Assembly: GCF_001905445.1 (NCBI RefSeq)
Contig: NZ_LIVQ01000002.1
Location: 372,001-436,000 of the forward strand
Reading direction: 5' to 3'
Source of the DNA: Streptomyces sp. CB00455
GTDB lineage: Bacteria > Actinomycetota > Actinomycetes > Streptomycetales > Streptomycetaceae
DNA length: 64,000 nt
Shown: positions 8,181 through 17,803 of the stretch, one piece after another
Layout: the number at the start of each line of letters is the position of its first letter
Numbering within the stretch: position 1 is the stretch's first letter
Notes under the pieces: model-generated
What the model saw: only the letters and a program-made list of their open reading frames with translations
Told to the model about the DNA's origin: nothing
Database searches by the model: none
Translations under genes and position numbers: made by a program

Positions 8181-10286
8181 TCAGTCGTCGTTCTTGCCCG
8201 ACGGCGTCGTCTTCGCGATCTGCATCAGGAACTCGGCGTTCGACTTCGTCTGCTTCATCTTGTCGAGCAGCAGCTCGATGGCCTGCTGCGAGTCGAGCGC
8301 GTGCAGCACCCGGCGCAGCTTCCAGACGATGGCGAGCTCCTCCGCGTTGAGGAGGATCTCCTCCTTGCGGGTACCCGACGGGTCGACGTCGACGGCCGGG
8401 AAGATGCGCTTGTCGGCGAGCTTGCGGTCGAGCTTGAGCTCCATGTTGCCGGTGCCCTTGAACTCCTCGAAGATCACCTCGTCCATGCGCGAGCCGGTGT
8501 CGACCAGCGCGGTGGCCAGGATGGTCAGCGAGCCGCCGTCCTCGATGTTGCGCGCGGCACCGAAGAAGCGCTTCGGCGGGTACAGCGCGGTCGAGTCGAC
8601 ACCACCGGACAGGATGCGGCCGGAGGCGGGCGCCGCGAGGTTGTACGCGCGGCCCAGGCGGGTGATGGAGTCCAGCAGGACGACCACGTCGTGACCCAGC
8701 TCCACGAGGCGCTTGGCGCGCTCGATGGCCAGCTCGGCGACGGTGGTGTGGTCCTCGGCCGGGCGGTCGAAGGTCGAGGAGATGACCTCGCCCTTGACCG
8801 ACCGCTGCATGTCGGTGACCTCTTCCGGACGCTCGTCGACCAGGACGACCATCAGGTGGCACTCGGGGTTGTTGACGGTGATCGCGTTGGCGATCGCCTG
8901 CATGATCATGGTCTTGCCGGTCTTCGGAGGGGCCACGATCAGACCGCGCTGGCCCTTTCCGATCGGCGACACGAGGTCGATGATGCGGGTGGTCAGCACC
9001 CCCGGGTCGGTCTCCAGGCGGAGCCGGTCCTGCGGGTAGAGCGGCGTCAGCTTCTGGAACTCCGGTCGGCCGCGGCCGGATTCGGGCGCCATGCCGTTCA
9101 CCGAGTCCAGGCGCACCAGCGCGTTGAACTTCTCGCGGCGCTCGCCGTCCTTGGGCTGGCGCACGGCACCGGTGGTGTGGTCGCCCTTGCGCAGGCCCGC
9201 CTTGCGGACCTGGGCGAGGGAGACGTACACGTCGTTGGGACCGGGCAGGTAGCCCGAGGTCCGGATGAACGCGTAGTTGTCGAGGATGTCGAGGATGCCC
9301 GCGACGGGGATCAGGACGTCGTCGTCGGCGACCTGCGGCTCGTTCGGGGCGAACTCGTCGCGGCCGCGACGGCCGCGACGGTCGCGGTAGCGGCCCCGGC
9401 GGCCGCGGCGGCCGCCCTCGTCGTCGAAGTCGTCCTGCGGGCCGTGGTCCTGCGGACCCTGGCGGTCCTGACGGCCCTGCTGACCCTGGCCCTGGCCGCG
9501 GCCGCCCTGCTGCTGGCGGTCGCCGCGCTCGGCGCGGTCCTGACGGCCGCCGCCCTGGCCGCCCTGCGCGCCCTGGCCCTGGCCGCCCTGGCCCTGGTCG
9601 TCGCCCTTGGCGCCGCGGTCGCGGCGCTCGCGCTGACGCTCGCCGCGCTCGGTGCGCTCGCCGCGGTCACGCCGGTCGCGACGGCCACGGCCCTCGGCGT
9701 CCTGGCCCTGCGCGGAGACCGCGGTGGCGGCCTCGGCCTTGGCGTCGGTCTGCGGGGCGGTGGCGGTGGGGGCCTCGGCCTTGACGGTCTCGGTCTTCTG
9801 CTCCACCTGCACGGCGGCGGGGGCCGAGGCCTCCGGGCTGCCGGAGGGGGCGGTGGCCCGACGGCGGCGGCGCTCGCCGACCGGGGCGTCGTCACTGGCC
9901 GGCTGCCCGGGGATGTCGATCTGCGCCTGCGTGGCGGTCTTCTCGGCGGGCGCCTCCGCGGCGGCCTCGCCCGTGCGGGCCTTGCTGGTGGCGCGACGCT
10001 TCGGCTTGGCCTCGGCGCTCTCGGCGCCGGCGGCGGAGGCCGCCTTGGGGGCGCTGCCGCCCGCCTGCGTCTCCTTGATGACCTCGATCAGCTGGCTCTT
10101 GCGCATGCGCGCGGTGCCCCTGATGCCGAGGCCCGACGCGACCTGCTGAAGCTCTGCCAGGACCATGCCGTCGAGGCCGGTGCCGGTGCGGCGTCGCCGT
10201 CCGGTGGCAGCCGCGGCGCCCGCGGCGGGGGCACTGGTGTCGACAGAGGTGTCGGCAGCGCCCATCAGATCGGTGGTGTCGCTCAC
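8181..10286 (-). CDS. rho: Transcription termination factor Rho with actinobacterial RG/RD-rich insertion
   Basis: 701 aa hexameric RNA-dependent ATPase that ends transcription at C-rich unstructured RNA. The Rho_N helical domain is at about 38-75. A long low-complexity insertion rich in Arg, Asp, Gly and Gln (about 80-325), typical of actinobacterial Rho, follows. The cold-shock-type RNA-binding domain is at about 330-400, and the RecA-like motor has its Walker A at VAPPKTGKT (invariant Lys458) and the [13 protein letters not shown] segment. E. coli Rho is about 419 aa, so the extra length is the insertion. The start codon is GTG (MSDTTDLMG). It lies between thrB and the LCP gene with hairpins on both sides. 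Confidence 0.97.
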   Translation of the reverse strand: MSDTTDLMGAADTSVDTSAPAAGAAAATGRRRRTGTGLDGMVLAELQQVASGLGIRGTARMRKSQLIEVIKETQAGGSAPKAASAAGAESAEAKPKRRATSKARTGEAAAEAPAEKTATQAQIDIPGQPASDDAPVGERRRRRATAPSGSPEASAPAAVQVEQKTETVKAEAPTATAPQTDAKAEAATAVSAQGQDAEGRGRRDRRDRGERTERGERQRERRDRGAKGDDQGQGGQGQGAQGGQGGGRQDRAERGDRQQQGGRGQGQGQQGRQDRQGPQDHGPQDDFDDEGGRRGRRGRYRDRRGRRGRDEFAPNEPQVADDDVLIPVAGILDILDNYAFIRTSGYLPGPNDVYVSLAQVRKAGLRKGDHTTGAVRQPKDGERREKFNALVRLDSVNGMAPESGRGRPEFQKLTPLYPQDRLRLETDPGVLTTRIIDLVSPIGKGQRGLIVAPPKTGKTMIMQAIANAITVNNPECHLMVVLVDERPEEVTDMQRSVKGEVISSTFDRPAEDHTTVAELAIERAKRLVELGHDVVVLLDSITRLGRAYNLAAPASGRILSGGVDSTALYPPKRFFGAARNIEDGGSLTILATALVDTGSRMDEVIFEEFKGTGNMELKLDRKLADKRIFPAVDVDPSGTRKEEILLNAEELAIVWKLRRVLHALDSQQAIELLLDKMKQTKSNAEFLMQIAKTTPSGKNDD

Positions 10287-10660
10287 GAAGGGTCCTTCCC
10301 TGGAGCGGACGTCGGCCTGTCTGGCTCGGCGACCGGTTGTGCTGTCCGACGACGGTCCTAGGTGTATGGACCGTGCCGGGGCGGTGGTCCGCCGGTAGAG
10401 ATACGGCGGAGAGAAACGTGCATGAGTGGTTCCGGCGAGAAGCCCCCGAGCTGGAAGCGTGGGAATGTCACGCCGATTCCGGAGCGTGCTCGAAACTGCT
10501 GGAAGTGATCAAAGCAGTCGGGGAGGCTCCCGGAAGAAAGGTGGTCCCGAATGGGGACACTGAGCACCGAGCCATGGCGGCTTCGGATGCGCACTCGAGA
10601 ATAACACTACCGGATCCAACAGACATTCCCCCTCTCAGTCACCGGTGATCGCGCTCTCCC
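10287..10660 (-). other. rho upstream/leader region
   Basis: About 370 bp between rho and the thrB terminator. G+C is locally lower (for example around 10585-10625) than in the neighbours, as expected for a promoter region. A forward open frame at 10337-10648 lacks Streptomyces third-position bias and was not accepted as a gene. Rho genes are often autoregulated, so this long leader may be involved, but no specific element was recognised. Confidence 0.45.
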
Positions 10661-10662
10661 GC

Positions 10663-10688
10663 GCGGGCGGCCTGCCCTGGCCGCCCGC
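10663..10688 (-). terminator. Hairpin terminator after thrB
   Basis: Perfect 10-bp stem gcgggcggcc / ggccgcccgc with a 6-base loop, 16 bp beyond the thrB stop. It separates the threonine genes from rho. Confidence 0.7.
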
Positions 10689-10704
10689 CCCGGTCGGCTC
10701 CGGC

Positions 10705-11631
10705 TCAGCCGCCCTGGGTTCCCAGCGGAAGTACGCTCGCGCCCGCGGCGTCGAGGGCGAGCCGGTTCGCCGCCCACCCCTCACCCGCGAGCCGCGCGAC
10801 CTTGTCGGCCGCGCCGTTGTCGACCAGCGCGAGGACCGTGGGGCCCGCGCCGGAGATGACCGCGGGGATGCCGTCCGCCCGCAGTCGGTTGACGAGTGCC
10901 ACGCTCTCGGGCATCGCCGGGGACCGGTACTCCTGGTGGAGCCGGTCTTCGGTGGCCGGCAGCAGGAACTCGGGACGCCTGGTCAGGGCCTCCACGAGCA
11001 GTCCCGCGCGACCCGCGTTGACGGCCGCGTCCACGTGGGGGACGGTGCGCGGCAGCAGGCCGCGCGCGGTCTCCGTCAGGACGGGCCTGGAGGGGACGAA
11101 GACCACCGGAACGATGGAATCGGCGGGCTCCATCCGGATCGCCCGGGCGCTGCCGCCGTCCATCCAGGCCAGGGTGAAGCCGCCGAGCAGACAGGCGGCG
11201 ACGTTGTCGGGGTGGCCTTCGATCTCGGTGGCGAGCTCCAGCAGCGCCGCGTCGTCGAGCCGGCTCTCCCCGCCTATCGTCACGGCGCGGGCGGCGACGA
11301 TGCCGGCGCAGATCGCGGCGGAGGAGGAGCCGAGGCCGCGGCCGTGCGGGATGCGGTTGGCGCAGACGACCTCCAGGCCGCGCGGCTGGCCGCCCAGCAG
11401 GTCGAAGGCGGTGCGCATGGAGCGTACGAGCAGGTGGCTCTCGTCCCGCGGGAGGGTGTCGGCGCCCTCGCCCGCGATGTCGATGTCCAGGCCGGAGTCG
11501 GCCACCCGGACGACGACGTCGTCGTAGAGCCCCAGGGCCAGGCCGAGGGCGTCGAAGCCCGGGCCGAGGTTGGCACTGCTGGCGGGGACGCGCACCCGTA
11601 CGGCGGCGGCGCGGAACGCTGGACCGGCCAT
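10705..11631 (-). CDS. thrB: Homoserine kinase
   Basis: 308 aa GHMP-superfamily kinase that phosphorylates L-homoserine with ATP, the penultimate step of threonine synthesis. The N-terminal RVRVPASSANLGPGFDALG and the glycine/serine-rich ATP loop PHGRGLGSSSAAIC are family signatures; the C-terminal GAGPTVLAL segment is the third GHMP motif. The ATG at 11631 is preceded by AAGGAGTG about 11 bases upstream. It follows thrC but is separated from it by a 16-bp perfect hairpin and about 290 bp, so it probably has its own promoter. Confidence 0.95.
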   Translation of the reverse strand: MAGPAFRAAAVRVRVPASSANLGPGFDALGLALGLYDDVVVRVADSGLDIDIAGEGADTLPRDESHLLVRSMRTAFDLLGGQPRGLEVVCANRIPHGRGLGSSSAAICAGIVAARAVTIGGESRLDDAALLELATEIEGHPDNVAACLLGGFTLAWMDGGSARAIRMEPADSIVPVVFVPSRPVLTETARGLLPRTVPHVDAAVNAGRAGLLVEALTRRPEFLLPATEDRLHQEYRSPAMPESVALVNRLRADGIPAVISGAGPTVLALVDNGAADKVARLAGEGWAANRLALDAAGASVLPLGTQGG

Positions 11632-11873
11632 CGTCCGATGACACTCCTTGTGACTGTGCGAGATCTACGCTGCCTCGCTGCGAATGTACTTCAGAACGTA
11701 CGACACCCGAAGGCCCTGGAGGCAGCACCGCGGTCATGTGCGCGGTGGCGGATGTAAGTACAGCGTATCGAAGGAAGGTTCCCTCGCGACATAGGGCGCA
11801 CGAGAGGCGCACGATGCGTGTCGTCCGCCCGGACCGGCCGGGGCCGCACTTTTGTCGTCGTACGGGATGAGTT

Positions 11874-11909
11874 GCCGGGTTCCGGGGTCTCGCGACCCCG
11901 GAACCCGGC
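11874..11909 (-). terminator. Perfect 16-bp hairpin after thrC
   Basis: Left arm gccgggttccggggtc (11874-11889), loop tcgc, right arm the exact complement (11894-11909). It begins 15 bp past the thrC stop. The following 240 bp to thrB contain AT-richer sequence near 11690-11770 that could hold the thrB promoter. Confidence 0.8.
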
Positions 11910-11923
11910 CCTCGGGTGGTGCG

Positions 11924-12994
11924 TCAGACCAGGCCCAGGCGGACGGCCGCGGCCTCGGCGTCCACCGGGACGGTGACCGGCTGCGGGGCGCCGGCGATCG
12001 CCCAGTCGGGGTCCTTCAGGCCGTTGCCGGTGACGGTGCACACGATCGTCTGGCCGGGGTCGACCAGGCCCTGCTCGGCGGCCTTGAGCAGGCCGGCCAC
12101 GGAGGCGGCCGAGGCCGGTTCGACGAAGACGCCCTCCTGGGAGGCCAACAGCCGGTAGGCAGCCAGGATCTGACGGTCCGTCACTTCGTCGATGAAGCCG
12201 CCCGACTCGTCCCGCGCGGCGAGCGCGTAGTCCCAGGAGGCCGGGTTGCCGATCCGGATCGCCGTGGCGATGGTGTGCGGCTCCTTGACGACCTCGCCGC
12301 GCACGATGGGCGCGGAGCCGGAAGCCTGGAAACCCCACACGCGGGGCGTACGGGAGGCCAGGCCGTCGGCCTTGTACTCCTTGAAGCCCTTCCAGTACGC
12401 GGTGATGTTGCCGGCGTTGCCGACGGGCAGCACGTGGACGTCCGGGGCGTCACCGAGCGCGTCGACGATCTCGAAGGCGGCCGTCTTCTGGCCCTCGATG
12501 CGTACCGGGTTGACCGAATTGACCAGTGCCACCGGGTAGTTGTCGGAGAGCGCGCGGGCCAGGTCGAGGCAGTCGTCGAAATTGCCGTCCACCTGGAGGA
12601 TCTTGGCGCCGTGCACGAGGGCCTGGCCCATCTTGCCGAGCGCGATCTTGCCGCGGGGCACCAGCACCGCGCACACCATGCCGGCGCGCACCGCGTAGGC
12701 GGCGGCCGAGGCCGAGGTGTTGCCGGTGGAGGCGCAGATGACGGCCTTGGCGCCTTCCTCCTTGGCCCGGGTGATCGCCATGGTCATGCCGCGGTCCTTG
12801 AAGGACCCGGTGGGGTTCGCCCCCTCGACCTTGAGGTGCACCTCGCAGCCGGTGCGCTCGGAGAGCACCTGCGCGGGGACGAGGGGAGTGCCACCCTCGC
12901 GGAGCGTGACCACGGGAGTCCGGTCCGTCACCGGCAGGCGGTCCCGGTACTCCTCGATGATGCCGCGCCACTGGTGGGTGCGATTGCTGCTCAT
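11924..12994 (-). CDS. thrC: Threonine synthase
   Basis: 356 aa fold-type II PLP enzyme that converts O-phosphohomoserine to threonine. The PLP lysine is K66 in [13 protein letters not shown]; the phosphate-binding glycine-rich loop is seen in [13 protein letters not shown]. Length matches the short class of threonine synthases found in actinobacteria. The ATG at 12994 lies 6 bp downstream of the hom stop and is preceded by GGGGAGTAAGGACCC, so hom and thrC share a transcript. Confidence 0.96.
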   Translation of the reverse strand: MSSNRTHQWRGIIEEYRDRLPVTDRTPVVTLREGGTPLVPAQVLSERTGCEVHLKVEGANPTGSFKDRGMTMAITRAKEEGAKAVICASTGNTSASAAAYAVRAGMVCAVLVPRGKIALGKMGQALVHGAKILQVDGNFDDCLDLARALSDNYPVALVNSVNPVRIEGQKTAAFEIVDALGDAPDVHVLPVGNAGNITAYWKGFKEYKADGLASRTPRVWGFQASGSAPIVRGEVVKEPHTIATAIRIGNPASWDYALAARDESGGFIDEVTDRQILAAYRLLASQEGVFVEPASAASVAGLLKAAEQGLVDPGQTIVCTVTGNGLKDPDWAIAGAPQPVTVPVDAEAAAVRLGLV

Positions 12995-13000
12995 GGGTCC

Positions 13001-14305
13001 TTACTCCCCTTCAACACGCATGATGCTGGCGACACCGCGGACGGTGTCCAGCTTCCGCAGTGCCTCGACGGTCCCGGAGAGGGCGGCGTCGGGCGCGCGG
13101 TGGGTGACGACGACGAGGGAGGCCTCATTGCCGACCCCGTCCGGTCGTCCTTGCTGTCGTACGGTATCGATGGAGACGCCGTGCTCCGCGAAGGTCGTCG
13201 CCACCTGGGCGAGGACGCCCGGCTTGTCCGCCACGTCGAGGCTGATGTGGTAGCGGGTGACGACGTCCCCCATGGTGCTGACCGGCAGCTGGGTGTAGGC
13301 CGACTCGCCCGGCCCCGTCGCCTCGGCGAGCTTGTTGCGGCAGACGGCGACCAGGTCGCCGAGGACCGCGGAGGCGGTGGGCGAACCGCCCGCGCCCGGT
13401 CCGTAGAACATCAGCTGTCCGGCGGCGTCCGCCTCGACGAACACCGCGTTGTACGCCTCGCGGACGGAGGCGAGGGGGTGCGTCAGCGGGATCATGGCGG
13501 GGTGCACGCGGGCGGTCACCGACCGGCCGTCCGCGGCGCGCTCCAGGATCGCCAGGAGCTTGATGGTGCAGCCCATGCGCTTGGCGGAGGCGAAGTCGGC
13601 GGCGCTGACCTCGGTCATGCCCTCGCGGTAGACGTCGTCGAGGCGCACCCGGGTGTGGAAGGCGATGCCGGCCAGGATCGCGGCCTTGGCGGCGGCGTCG
13701 TAGCCCTCGACGTCGGCGGTGGGGTCGGCCTCGGCGTACCCGAGGGCCGTGGCCTCGTCGAGCGCCTCCTGGTAGCCGGCGCCGGTGGAGTCCATCTTGT
13801 CGAGGATGAAGTTCGTGGTGCCGTTCACGATGCCCATGACGCGGTTGATCTTGTCGCCCGCGAGGGACTCGCGCATCGGGCGGACCAGCGGGATCGCACC
13901 GGCGACGGCGGCCTCGTAGTACAGGTCCAGCCCGTGCTGCTCGGCGGCCGCGTGCAGGGCGGCGCCGTCCTGGGCCAGCAGCGCCTTGTTGGCGGAGACG
14001 ACGGAGGCGCCGTTCTCGAAGGCGGTGGTGATGAGGGTGCGGGCGGGCTCGATGCCGCCGATGACCTCGATGACCACGTCGATGTCGCCGCGTTTGAGGA
14101 GGGCGGTCGCATCGGTGGTGATGAGCGCCGGGTCGATGCCCTCGCGCACCTTGGAGGGCCGGCGCACGGCCACGCCCGCGAGCTCGACGGGCGCACCGAT
14201 CCTCTGCGTGAGGTCGTCGGCGTGCGTCGTCATGATGCGCGCCACCTCTGAGCCGACCACTCCACAGCCCAGCAGCGCCACCTTCAGCGGACGCGTACGC
14301 ATCAT
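13001..14305 (-). CDS. hom: Homoserine dehydrogenase with C-terminal ACT domain
   Basis: 434 aa NAD(P)H-dependent enzyme that reduces aspartate semialdehyde to homoserine. The N-terminal Rossmann motif is LKVALLGCGVVGSEVARI (7-24). The middle domain carries VVSANKALLAQDG and the DVEGYDAAAK segment with catalytic Asp and Lys. The final about 85 residues (YHISLDVADKPGVLAQVA onwards) form an ACT domain, the usual site of threonine feedback inhibition. The ATG-ATG start at 14305 could be used at either Met. It is the first gene of a hom-thrC unit, 155 bp downstream of lysA, with a large palindrome in the gap. Confidence 0.96.
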   Translation of the reverse strand: MMRTRPLKVALLGCGVVGSEVARIMTTHADDLTQRIGAPVELAGVAVRRPSKVREGIDPALITTDATALLKRGDIDVVIEVIGGIEPARTLITTAFENGASVVSANKALLAQDGAALHAAAEQHGLDLYYEAAVAGAIPLVRPMRESLAGDKINRVMGIVNGTTNFILDKMDSTGAGYQEALDEATALGYAEADPTADVEGYDAAAKAAILAGIAFHTRVRLDDVYREGMTEVSAADFASAKRMGCTIKLLAILERAADGRSVTARVHPAMIPLTHPLASVREAYNAVFVEADAAGQLMFYGPGAGGSPTASAVLGDLVAVCRNKLAEATGPGESAYTQLPVSTMGDVVTRYHISLDVADKPGVLAQVATTFAEHGVSIDTVRQQGRPDGVGNEASLVVVTHRAPDAALSGTVEALRKLDTVRGVASIMRVEGE

Positions 14306-14368
14306 TCGACCTACGCCTTTCGTCTTCCATCAGTACCCCGCGCGCGGTTTGCCCGCGGGGTGGAACCA

Positions 14369-14417
14369 GTCTCACTCAATGGACATCAGTTTCCACCCTC
14401 GGTCCATTGAGTGAGAC
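14369..14417 (-). promoter_or_regulatory. Perfect 16-bp palindrome in the hom leader (lysA-hom gap)
   Basis: gtctcactcaatggac at 14369-14384 and its exact complement at 14402-14417, with a 17-base spacer. The arms are only about 50% GC in a 72%-GC background, which makes chance or ordinary GC hairpins unlikely. On the minus strand it lies between the lysA stop and the hom start, 64 bp before hom. It could be a terminator/attenuator of the hom leader or two half-sites for a regulator of threonine synthesis. Confidence 0.6.
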
Positions 14418-14460
14418 GCCTATTTTGGGGGCCTTGGGCCTTCCCTCAGAAATATGGGAA

Positions 14461-15852
14461 TCATCCGAGGTCGAGACGCAGGAGATCTTCCTCCGTCTCG
14501 CGCCGCACGATCACCCGGGCCTGTCCGTCGCGCACGGCGACGACGGGCGGGCGGAGCGCGTGGTTGTAGTTGCTGGCCATGGAGCGGCAGTACGCGCCGG
14601 TGGCCGGGACGGCGAGGAGGTCGCCGGGGGCGAGGTCGGCGGGCAGGAAGGCGTCCTTCACGACGATGTCGCCGCTCTCGCAGTGCTTGCCGACGACGCG
14701 GACGAGCATGGGCTCGGCGTCGGAGGTGCGGGAGACGAGGGTGACGGAGTACTCGGCGTCGTAGAGGGCGGTGCGGATGTTGTCGGACATCCCGCCGTCG
14801 ACGCTCACGTACGTCCGCAGTCCTTCGAGCGGCTTGATGGTGCCGACCTCGTAGAGGGTGAAGGCGGTGGGACCGACGATGGCGCGGCCCGGTTCGACGG
14901 AGATCCGGGGCGCGCGCAGGCCCGCGCTCTCGCATTCCCGCGCCACGATCTCGGTGAGCGCCTTGGCGATCTCGTGGGGCTCGCGCGGGTCGTCGTCGCA
15001 GGTGTAGGCGATGCCGAGGCCGCCGCCGAGGTCGATCTCGGGCAGCTCGACGCCGTGCTCGTCGCGGACGGCGGCCAGCAGCCGCACGACGCGCTTGGCG
15101 GAGACCTCGAAGCCGGCCATGTCGAAGATCTGCGAGCCGATGTGGGAGTGGATGCCGAGCAGCTCCAGCGAGTCGTGCCCGAGGGCGCGCCGGACGGCTT
15201 CGGCGGCGGAGCCGTCGGCCACCGCGATACCGAACTTCTGGTCCTCGTGGGCGGTCGCGATGAATTCGTGGGTGTGCGCCTCGACGCCGACGGTGACGCG
15301 GATCTGCACGGGCTGGCGTACGCCCAGTTCACGGGCGGTGTGCGCGACGCGGGCGATCTCCTGGAAGGAGTCGAGGACGATGCGCCCGACGCCGGCCTCG
15401 ACGGCGCGCCGGATCTCGTGCGCGGACTTGTTGTTGCCGTGGAAGGCGATCCGCGCGGCGGGCATGCCCGCGGCGAGGGCGGTGGCCAGCTCCCCGCCGG
15501 AGCACACGTCAAGGTTGAGCCCCTCTTCCTCCAGCCACTTCACGACGGCCTTGGAGAGGAACGCCTTGCCGGCGTAGAAGACGTCGGCGTCGCTGCCGAA
15601 GGCGTGGGCCCAGGCCCGGCAGCGCGCGCGGAAGTCCTCTTCGTCGAGGAAGTAGGCGGGGGTGCCGAACTCGGCGGCGAGGTCGGTCACTTCGATCCCG
15701 CCGACGCGGACGACGCCGTCGTCGCCGCGGCGGACGGTACGGGCCCACACCTTCTCGTCGAGTGCGTTCAGGTCGGCGGCCGGCGGGGAGTAGTGCCCCT
15801 CGGGAAGGACGTCGGCGTGACGGGGTCCGGCGGGGTGCGCGGAACGGCTCAT
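14461..15852 (-). CDS. lysA: Diaminopimelate decarboxylase
   Basis: 463 aa fold-type III PLP enzyme that decarboxylates meso-diaminopimelate to lysine. The PLP lysine is in [11 protein letters not shown] near residue 75. Other hallmarks are HIGSQIFDM, the phosphate-binding [21 protein letters not shown] and the active-site CESGDIV near the C-terminus. The ATG at 15852 is preceded by GAGAGAGACCG and lies 19 bp downstream of nrtL, indicating an nrtL-lysA operon. This recalls the argS-lysA operon of corynebacteria. Confidence 0.97.
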   Translation of the reverse strand: MSRSAHPAGPRHADVLPEGHYSPPAADLNALDEKVWARTVRRGDDGVVRVGGIEVTDLAAEFGTPAYFLDEEDFRARCRAWAHAFGSDADVFYAGKAFLSKAVVKWLEEEGLNLDVCSGGELATALAAGMPAARIAFHGNNKSAHEIRRAVEAGVGRIVLDSFQEIARVAHTARELGVRQPVQIRVTVGVEAHTHEFIATAHEDQKFGIAVADGSAAEAVRRALGHDSLELLGIHSHIGSQIFDMAGFEVSAKRVVRLLAAVRDEHGVELPEIDLGGGLGIAYTCDDDPREPHEIAKALTEIVARECESAGLRAPRISVEPGRAIVGPTAFTLYEVGTIKPLEGLRTYVSVDGGMSDNIRTALYDAEYSVTLVSRTSDAEPMLVRVVGKHCESGDIVVKDAFLPADLAPGDLLAVPATGAYCRSMASNYNHALRPPVVAVRDGQARVIVRRETEEDLLRLDLG

Positions 15853-15871
15853 CGGTCTCTCTCTTCACTCT

Positions 15872-16897
15872 TCACAGGCGTTCGGGTGCGTCCATGCCGA
15901 GCAGGGCCAGGCCGCCGGCCAGCACCGACCCGGCGGCTTCGGCAAGAGCCAGCCGGGCCCGGTGGGCGGCCGAGGGTTTCTCGTCGCCCCGGGGCAGGAC
16001 GCGGTACTGGAAGTCGAGAGCCGCGTCCGCGAGCTCGACGAGGTGGCGGGTGAGCCGCTCGGGGGCCCGGTGGTGCGCGGCGGCTTCGAGGACGAGGGGG
16101 TGGTCGGCGAGGACGCGCAGCAGGTGGGGGGCGTCGGGGACGTCTGCGGGGGCGGGGGCGAATCCGAGGTCGGCCGCGCCCCGCAGCAGGGCCCGGCTGC
16201 GGGCGAAGGCGTAGCGCACCCGGAAGAACTCGCTGTCCTCGCTCTGCACGAGCAGCAGCGGGGAGAACTCGGGCGTCTCCCGGGCGGGCACGCTGAGCAC
16301 GGCCCAGCGGACGGCGTCGGCCCCGAACCGGGCGACGACGTCCCCGTCCCGCCGGGCGATGGGGGCGATGGGGGCGATGCGGAGGGGCGGGGCCTGCTCG
16401 TGCCCAGGGGGCGGCTGAGGCTGCTCGCGCCCAGGGGGCGGCTGGGTCTGCTCGCGCCCAGGGGTCGGCTGGGTCTGGAGAATCCGTGCGACGGCCCCGT
16501 ACAGGAGGCGCTCACGCAGCCCGCGGGCGTCGTCGGCGACGGCGAGGGGTTCGGTGGGAAGGCGCGGGTGGCTCCCGGGCAGACCCCGGATGACGAGGGG
16601 GGCGGAGAGGGGCGGGAGCACGAAGTTCACGAACCCGGCCCCGGTGACCTCGACGCGCTCGATCCCGGGCACCGCTGCGAGCCGCCGGGCGAGCACCCGG
16701 GCCACATCGGCGGGCCGCATGCCGGCCGCCTTCGCGATCTGGAACGCGACGGGACTGGCGTACTCCCCGACCCCACCGGGCCGCGTCCGCTCCACGACGA
16801 CCCGCCCGGGCACGGCCACGTCTCCCCCGAGCTCTCCGCCCTCGACGGCGCACCGCAGGGCGCGCACGACGGCACGGGGGAGGTCGGCGGGATTCAC
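15872..16897 (-). CDS. nrtL: ArgS-related anticodon-binding protein without catalytic domain (NrtL type)
   Basis: 341 aa protein made of two pieces of arginyl-tRNA synthetase: an N-terminal tRNA-binding additional domain (1-93, containing YASPVAFQIAKAAGM and VEVTGAGFVNFVL) and a C-terminal DALR anticodon-binding domain (about 190-341). The Rossmann catalytic core with HIGH and KMSKS-like motifs is absent. In its place is a roughly 95-residue linker with three Pro/Gln-rich repeats. It cannot aminoacylate; a role in tRNA-Arg binding or in regulating lysA is inference. The GTG at 16897 was chosen because it begins VNPADLPRAV at the domain edge; an ATG at 16948 would add 17 residues. tRNA-Arg lies nearby at 17671. 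Confidence 0.85.
   Translation of the reverse strand: MNPADLPRAVVRALRCAVEGGELGGDVAVPGRVVVERTRPGGVGEYASPVAFQIAKAAGMRPADVARVLARRLAAVPGIERVEVTGAGFVNFVLPPLSAPLVIRGLPGSHPRLPTEPLAVADDARGLRERLLYGAVARILQTQPTPGREQTQPPPGREQPQPPPGHEQAPPLRIAPIAPIARRDGDVVARFGADAVRWAVLSVPARETPEFSPLLLVQSEDSEFFRVRYAFARSRALLRGAADLGFAPAPADVPDAPHLLRVLADHPLVLEAAAHHRAPERLTRHLVELADAALDFQYRVLPRGDEKPSAAHRARLALAEAAGSVLAGGLALLGMDAPERL
16394..16474 (-). repeat. Three tandem 27-bp repeats inside nrtL
   Basis: Three adjacent copies (16394, 16421 and 16448) of a 27-bp unit differing at a few bases. In frame they encode a Pro/Gly/Arg/Glu/Gln nonapeptide in the linker between the two ArgS-like domains. The unit length preserves the reading frame. 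Confidence 0.85.
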
Positions 16898-16975
16898 GAG
16901 ACCCACCCTAGGGGAAACCCCGCCCCATCCCACGAAGGGTTTCGCCATGTGAACAGACCCCGCCCGGAACCGGGC

Positions 16976-17090
16976 GCCGGGAGCGGCGGCAGACGGCAAT
17001 CGAGAAAGACGCGAGGAAGAAAAAAAGAAGACAGGAAAAGGAAACGAGAACAAAGGAATGGCGAACGGACGAAGGACGAAGGACGAAGGA
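16976..17090 (-). other. Purine-rich (C/U-rich on minus strand) low-GC tract
   Basis: About 110 bp nearly all A/G on the plus strand, ending in four copies of ggacgaa-like heptamers (17062-17090). On the minus strand, in the direction of the response regulator gene, it is a C/U-rich tract just beyond the stop codon, with a T-run around 17020-17035. It may act as a termination or Rho-loading region. Confidence 0.5.
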
Positions 17091-17516
17091 CTATCCCCGG
17101 CCTCTGCCGGCGGGAGTCCCTCTCCTCCCGTCGCGCCGTTCCCGACCCTCGACGAGCCGTCGCACGACCCGCACCAGCTCGGCGGGCTCGAACGGCTTGG
17201 CGACAAACGCGTCCACCCCGGCCGCGAAGCCGCTGTCCACCTCGTGGTGGGTACAGGCACTCACGATCGCCACGGGCACGTCTCTGGTCCGCGGGTCGGC
17301 ACGCAGCTGCGCCGCCGCCCCGAACCCGTCCAGCCGGGGCATGACCACATCGAGGGTGATGGCATCGGGACGCACGTCGTGCACGACGTCCAGACACTCG
17401 GCACCATCGTTCGCGGTCACGACCTCGAAGCCCTCCAGCTCGAGATTGACCTTGATCAGCTGCCGGATGACCTTGTTGTCGTCGACAACAAGCACCCGGC
17501 CCGAGATGCCTGGCAC
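17091..17516 (-). CDS. Stand-alone receiver-domain response regulator
   Basis: 141 aa CheY-like REC protein with no output domain. It begins VPGISGRVLVVDDNK, with the acidic pair D12-D13, the phospho-accepting D56 in ITLDVVMP and the conserved Lys107 in VAKPFEP. The C-terminal tail (125-141) is Arg/Gly-rich. The GTG at 17516 was chosen because the 43 in-frame codons upstream give no recognisable sequence. No histidine kinase is adjacent, so the partner is unknown. It is transcribed away from tRNA-Arg and toward nrtL-lysA. Confidence 0.88.
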   Translation of the reverse strand: MPGISGRVLVVDDNKVIRQLIKVNLELEGFEVVTANDGAECLDVVHDVRPDAITLDVVMPRLDGFGAAAQLRADPRTRDVPVAIVSACTHHEVDSGFAAGVDAFVAKPFEPAELVRVVRRLVEGRERRDGRRGTPAGRGRG

Positions 17517-17670
17517 AACTCGAGAGTAGGTCGACCCGAGCCCCCGCGTCCGGGTTTTCCCCACTTCCACCCCGTGCGGGCGACCCACCCCCCTCTCCCC
17601 CGCAAACCGGTTCCTGATCACCCCGGCGAAGCTGGTAGTGTTCAACCCGTCGCCGCACAGCGAACGACGC

Positions 17671-17742
17671 GCCCCCGTAGCTCAGGGGATAGAGCAACGG
17701 CCTCCGGAGCCGTGTGCGCAGGTTCGAATCCTGCCGGGGGCA
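17671..17742 (+). tRNA. tRNA-Arg (anticodon CCG)
   Basis: Complete cloverleaf. Acceptor stem gcccccg (17671-17677) pairs with cgggggc (17735-17741), with discriminator A. The anticodon stem acggc/gccgt encloses the loop ctccgga, giving anticodon CCG that reads CGG. The T arm is gcagg-ttcgaat-cctgc. CCA is not encoded. It is the only gene on the plus strand in the first 21 kb. tRNA-Arg genes are common integration sites, but no integrase is present here. Confidence 0.97.
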
Positions 17743-17761
17743 CTTACTGTGTAAGTGTCAC

Positions 17762-17803
17762 AAGACCCCGCCCTCAGCGGAAACGCTGAGAACGGGGTCT
17801 TTG
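17762..17803 (+). terminator. Terminator after tRNA-Arg
   Basis: aagaccccg / cggggtctt outer stem and ctcagcg / cgctgag inner stem around a short loop, followed by ttt. It starts 20 bp past the tRNA 3' end and has the form of a classical intrinsic terminator. Confidence 0.85.

Noticed and set aside
10337..10648. Forward open frame of 103 aa upstream of rho
   Set aside because: Codon third positions are not GC-biased, no ribosome site, and it covers the likely rho leader.
16394..16474. Possible CRISPR-like array in repeats
   Set aside because: Repeats are directly adjacent without spacers and lie inside a coding frame.
17671..17742. Attachment site duplication of the tRNA 3' end
   Set aside because: No second copy of the tRNA 3' sequence was seen within the window and there is no integrase.
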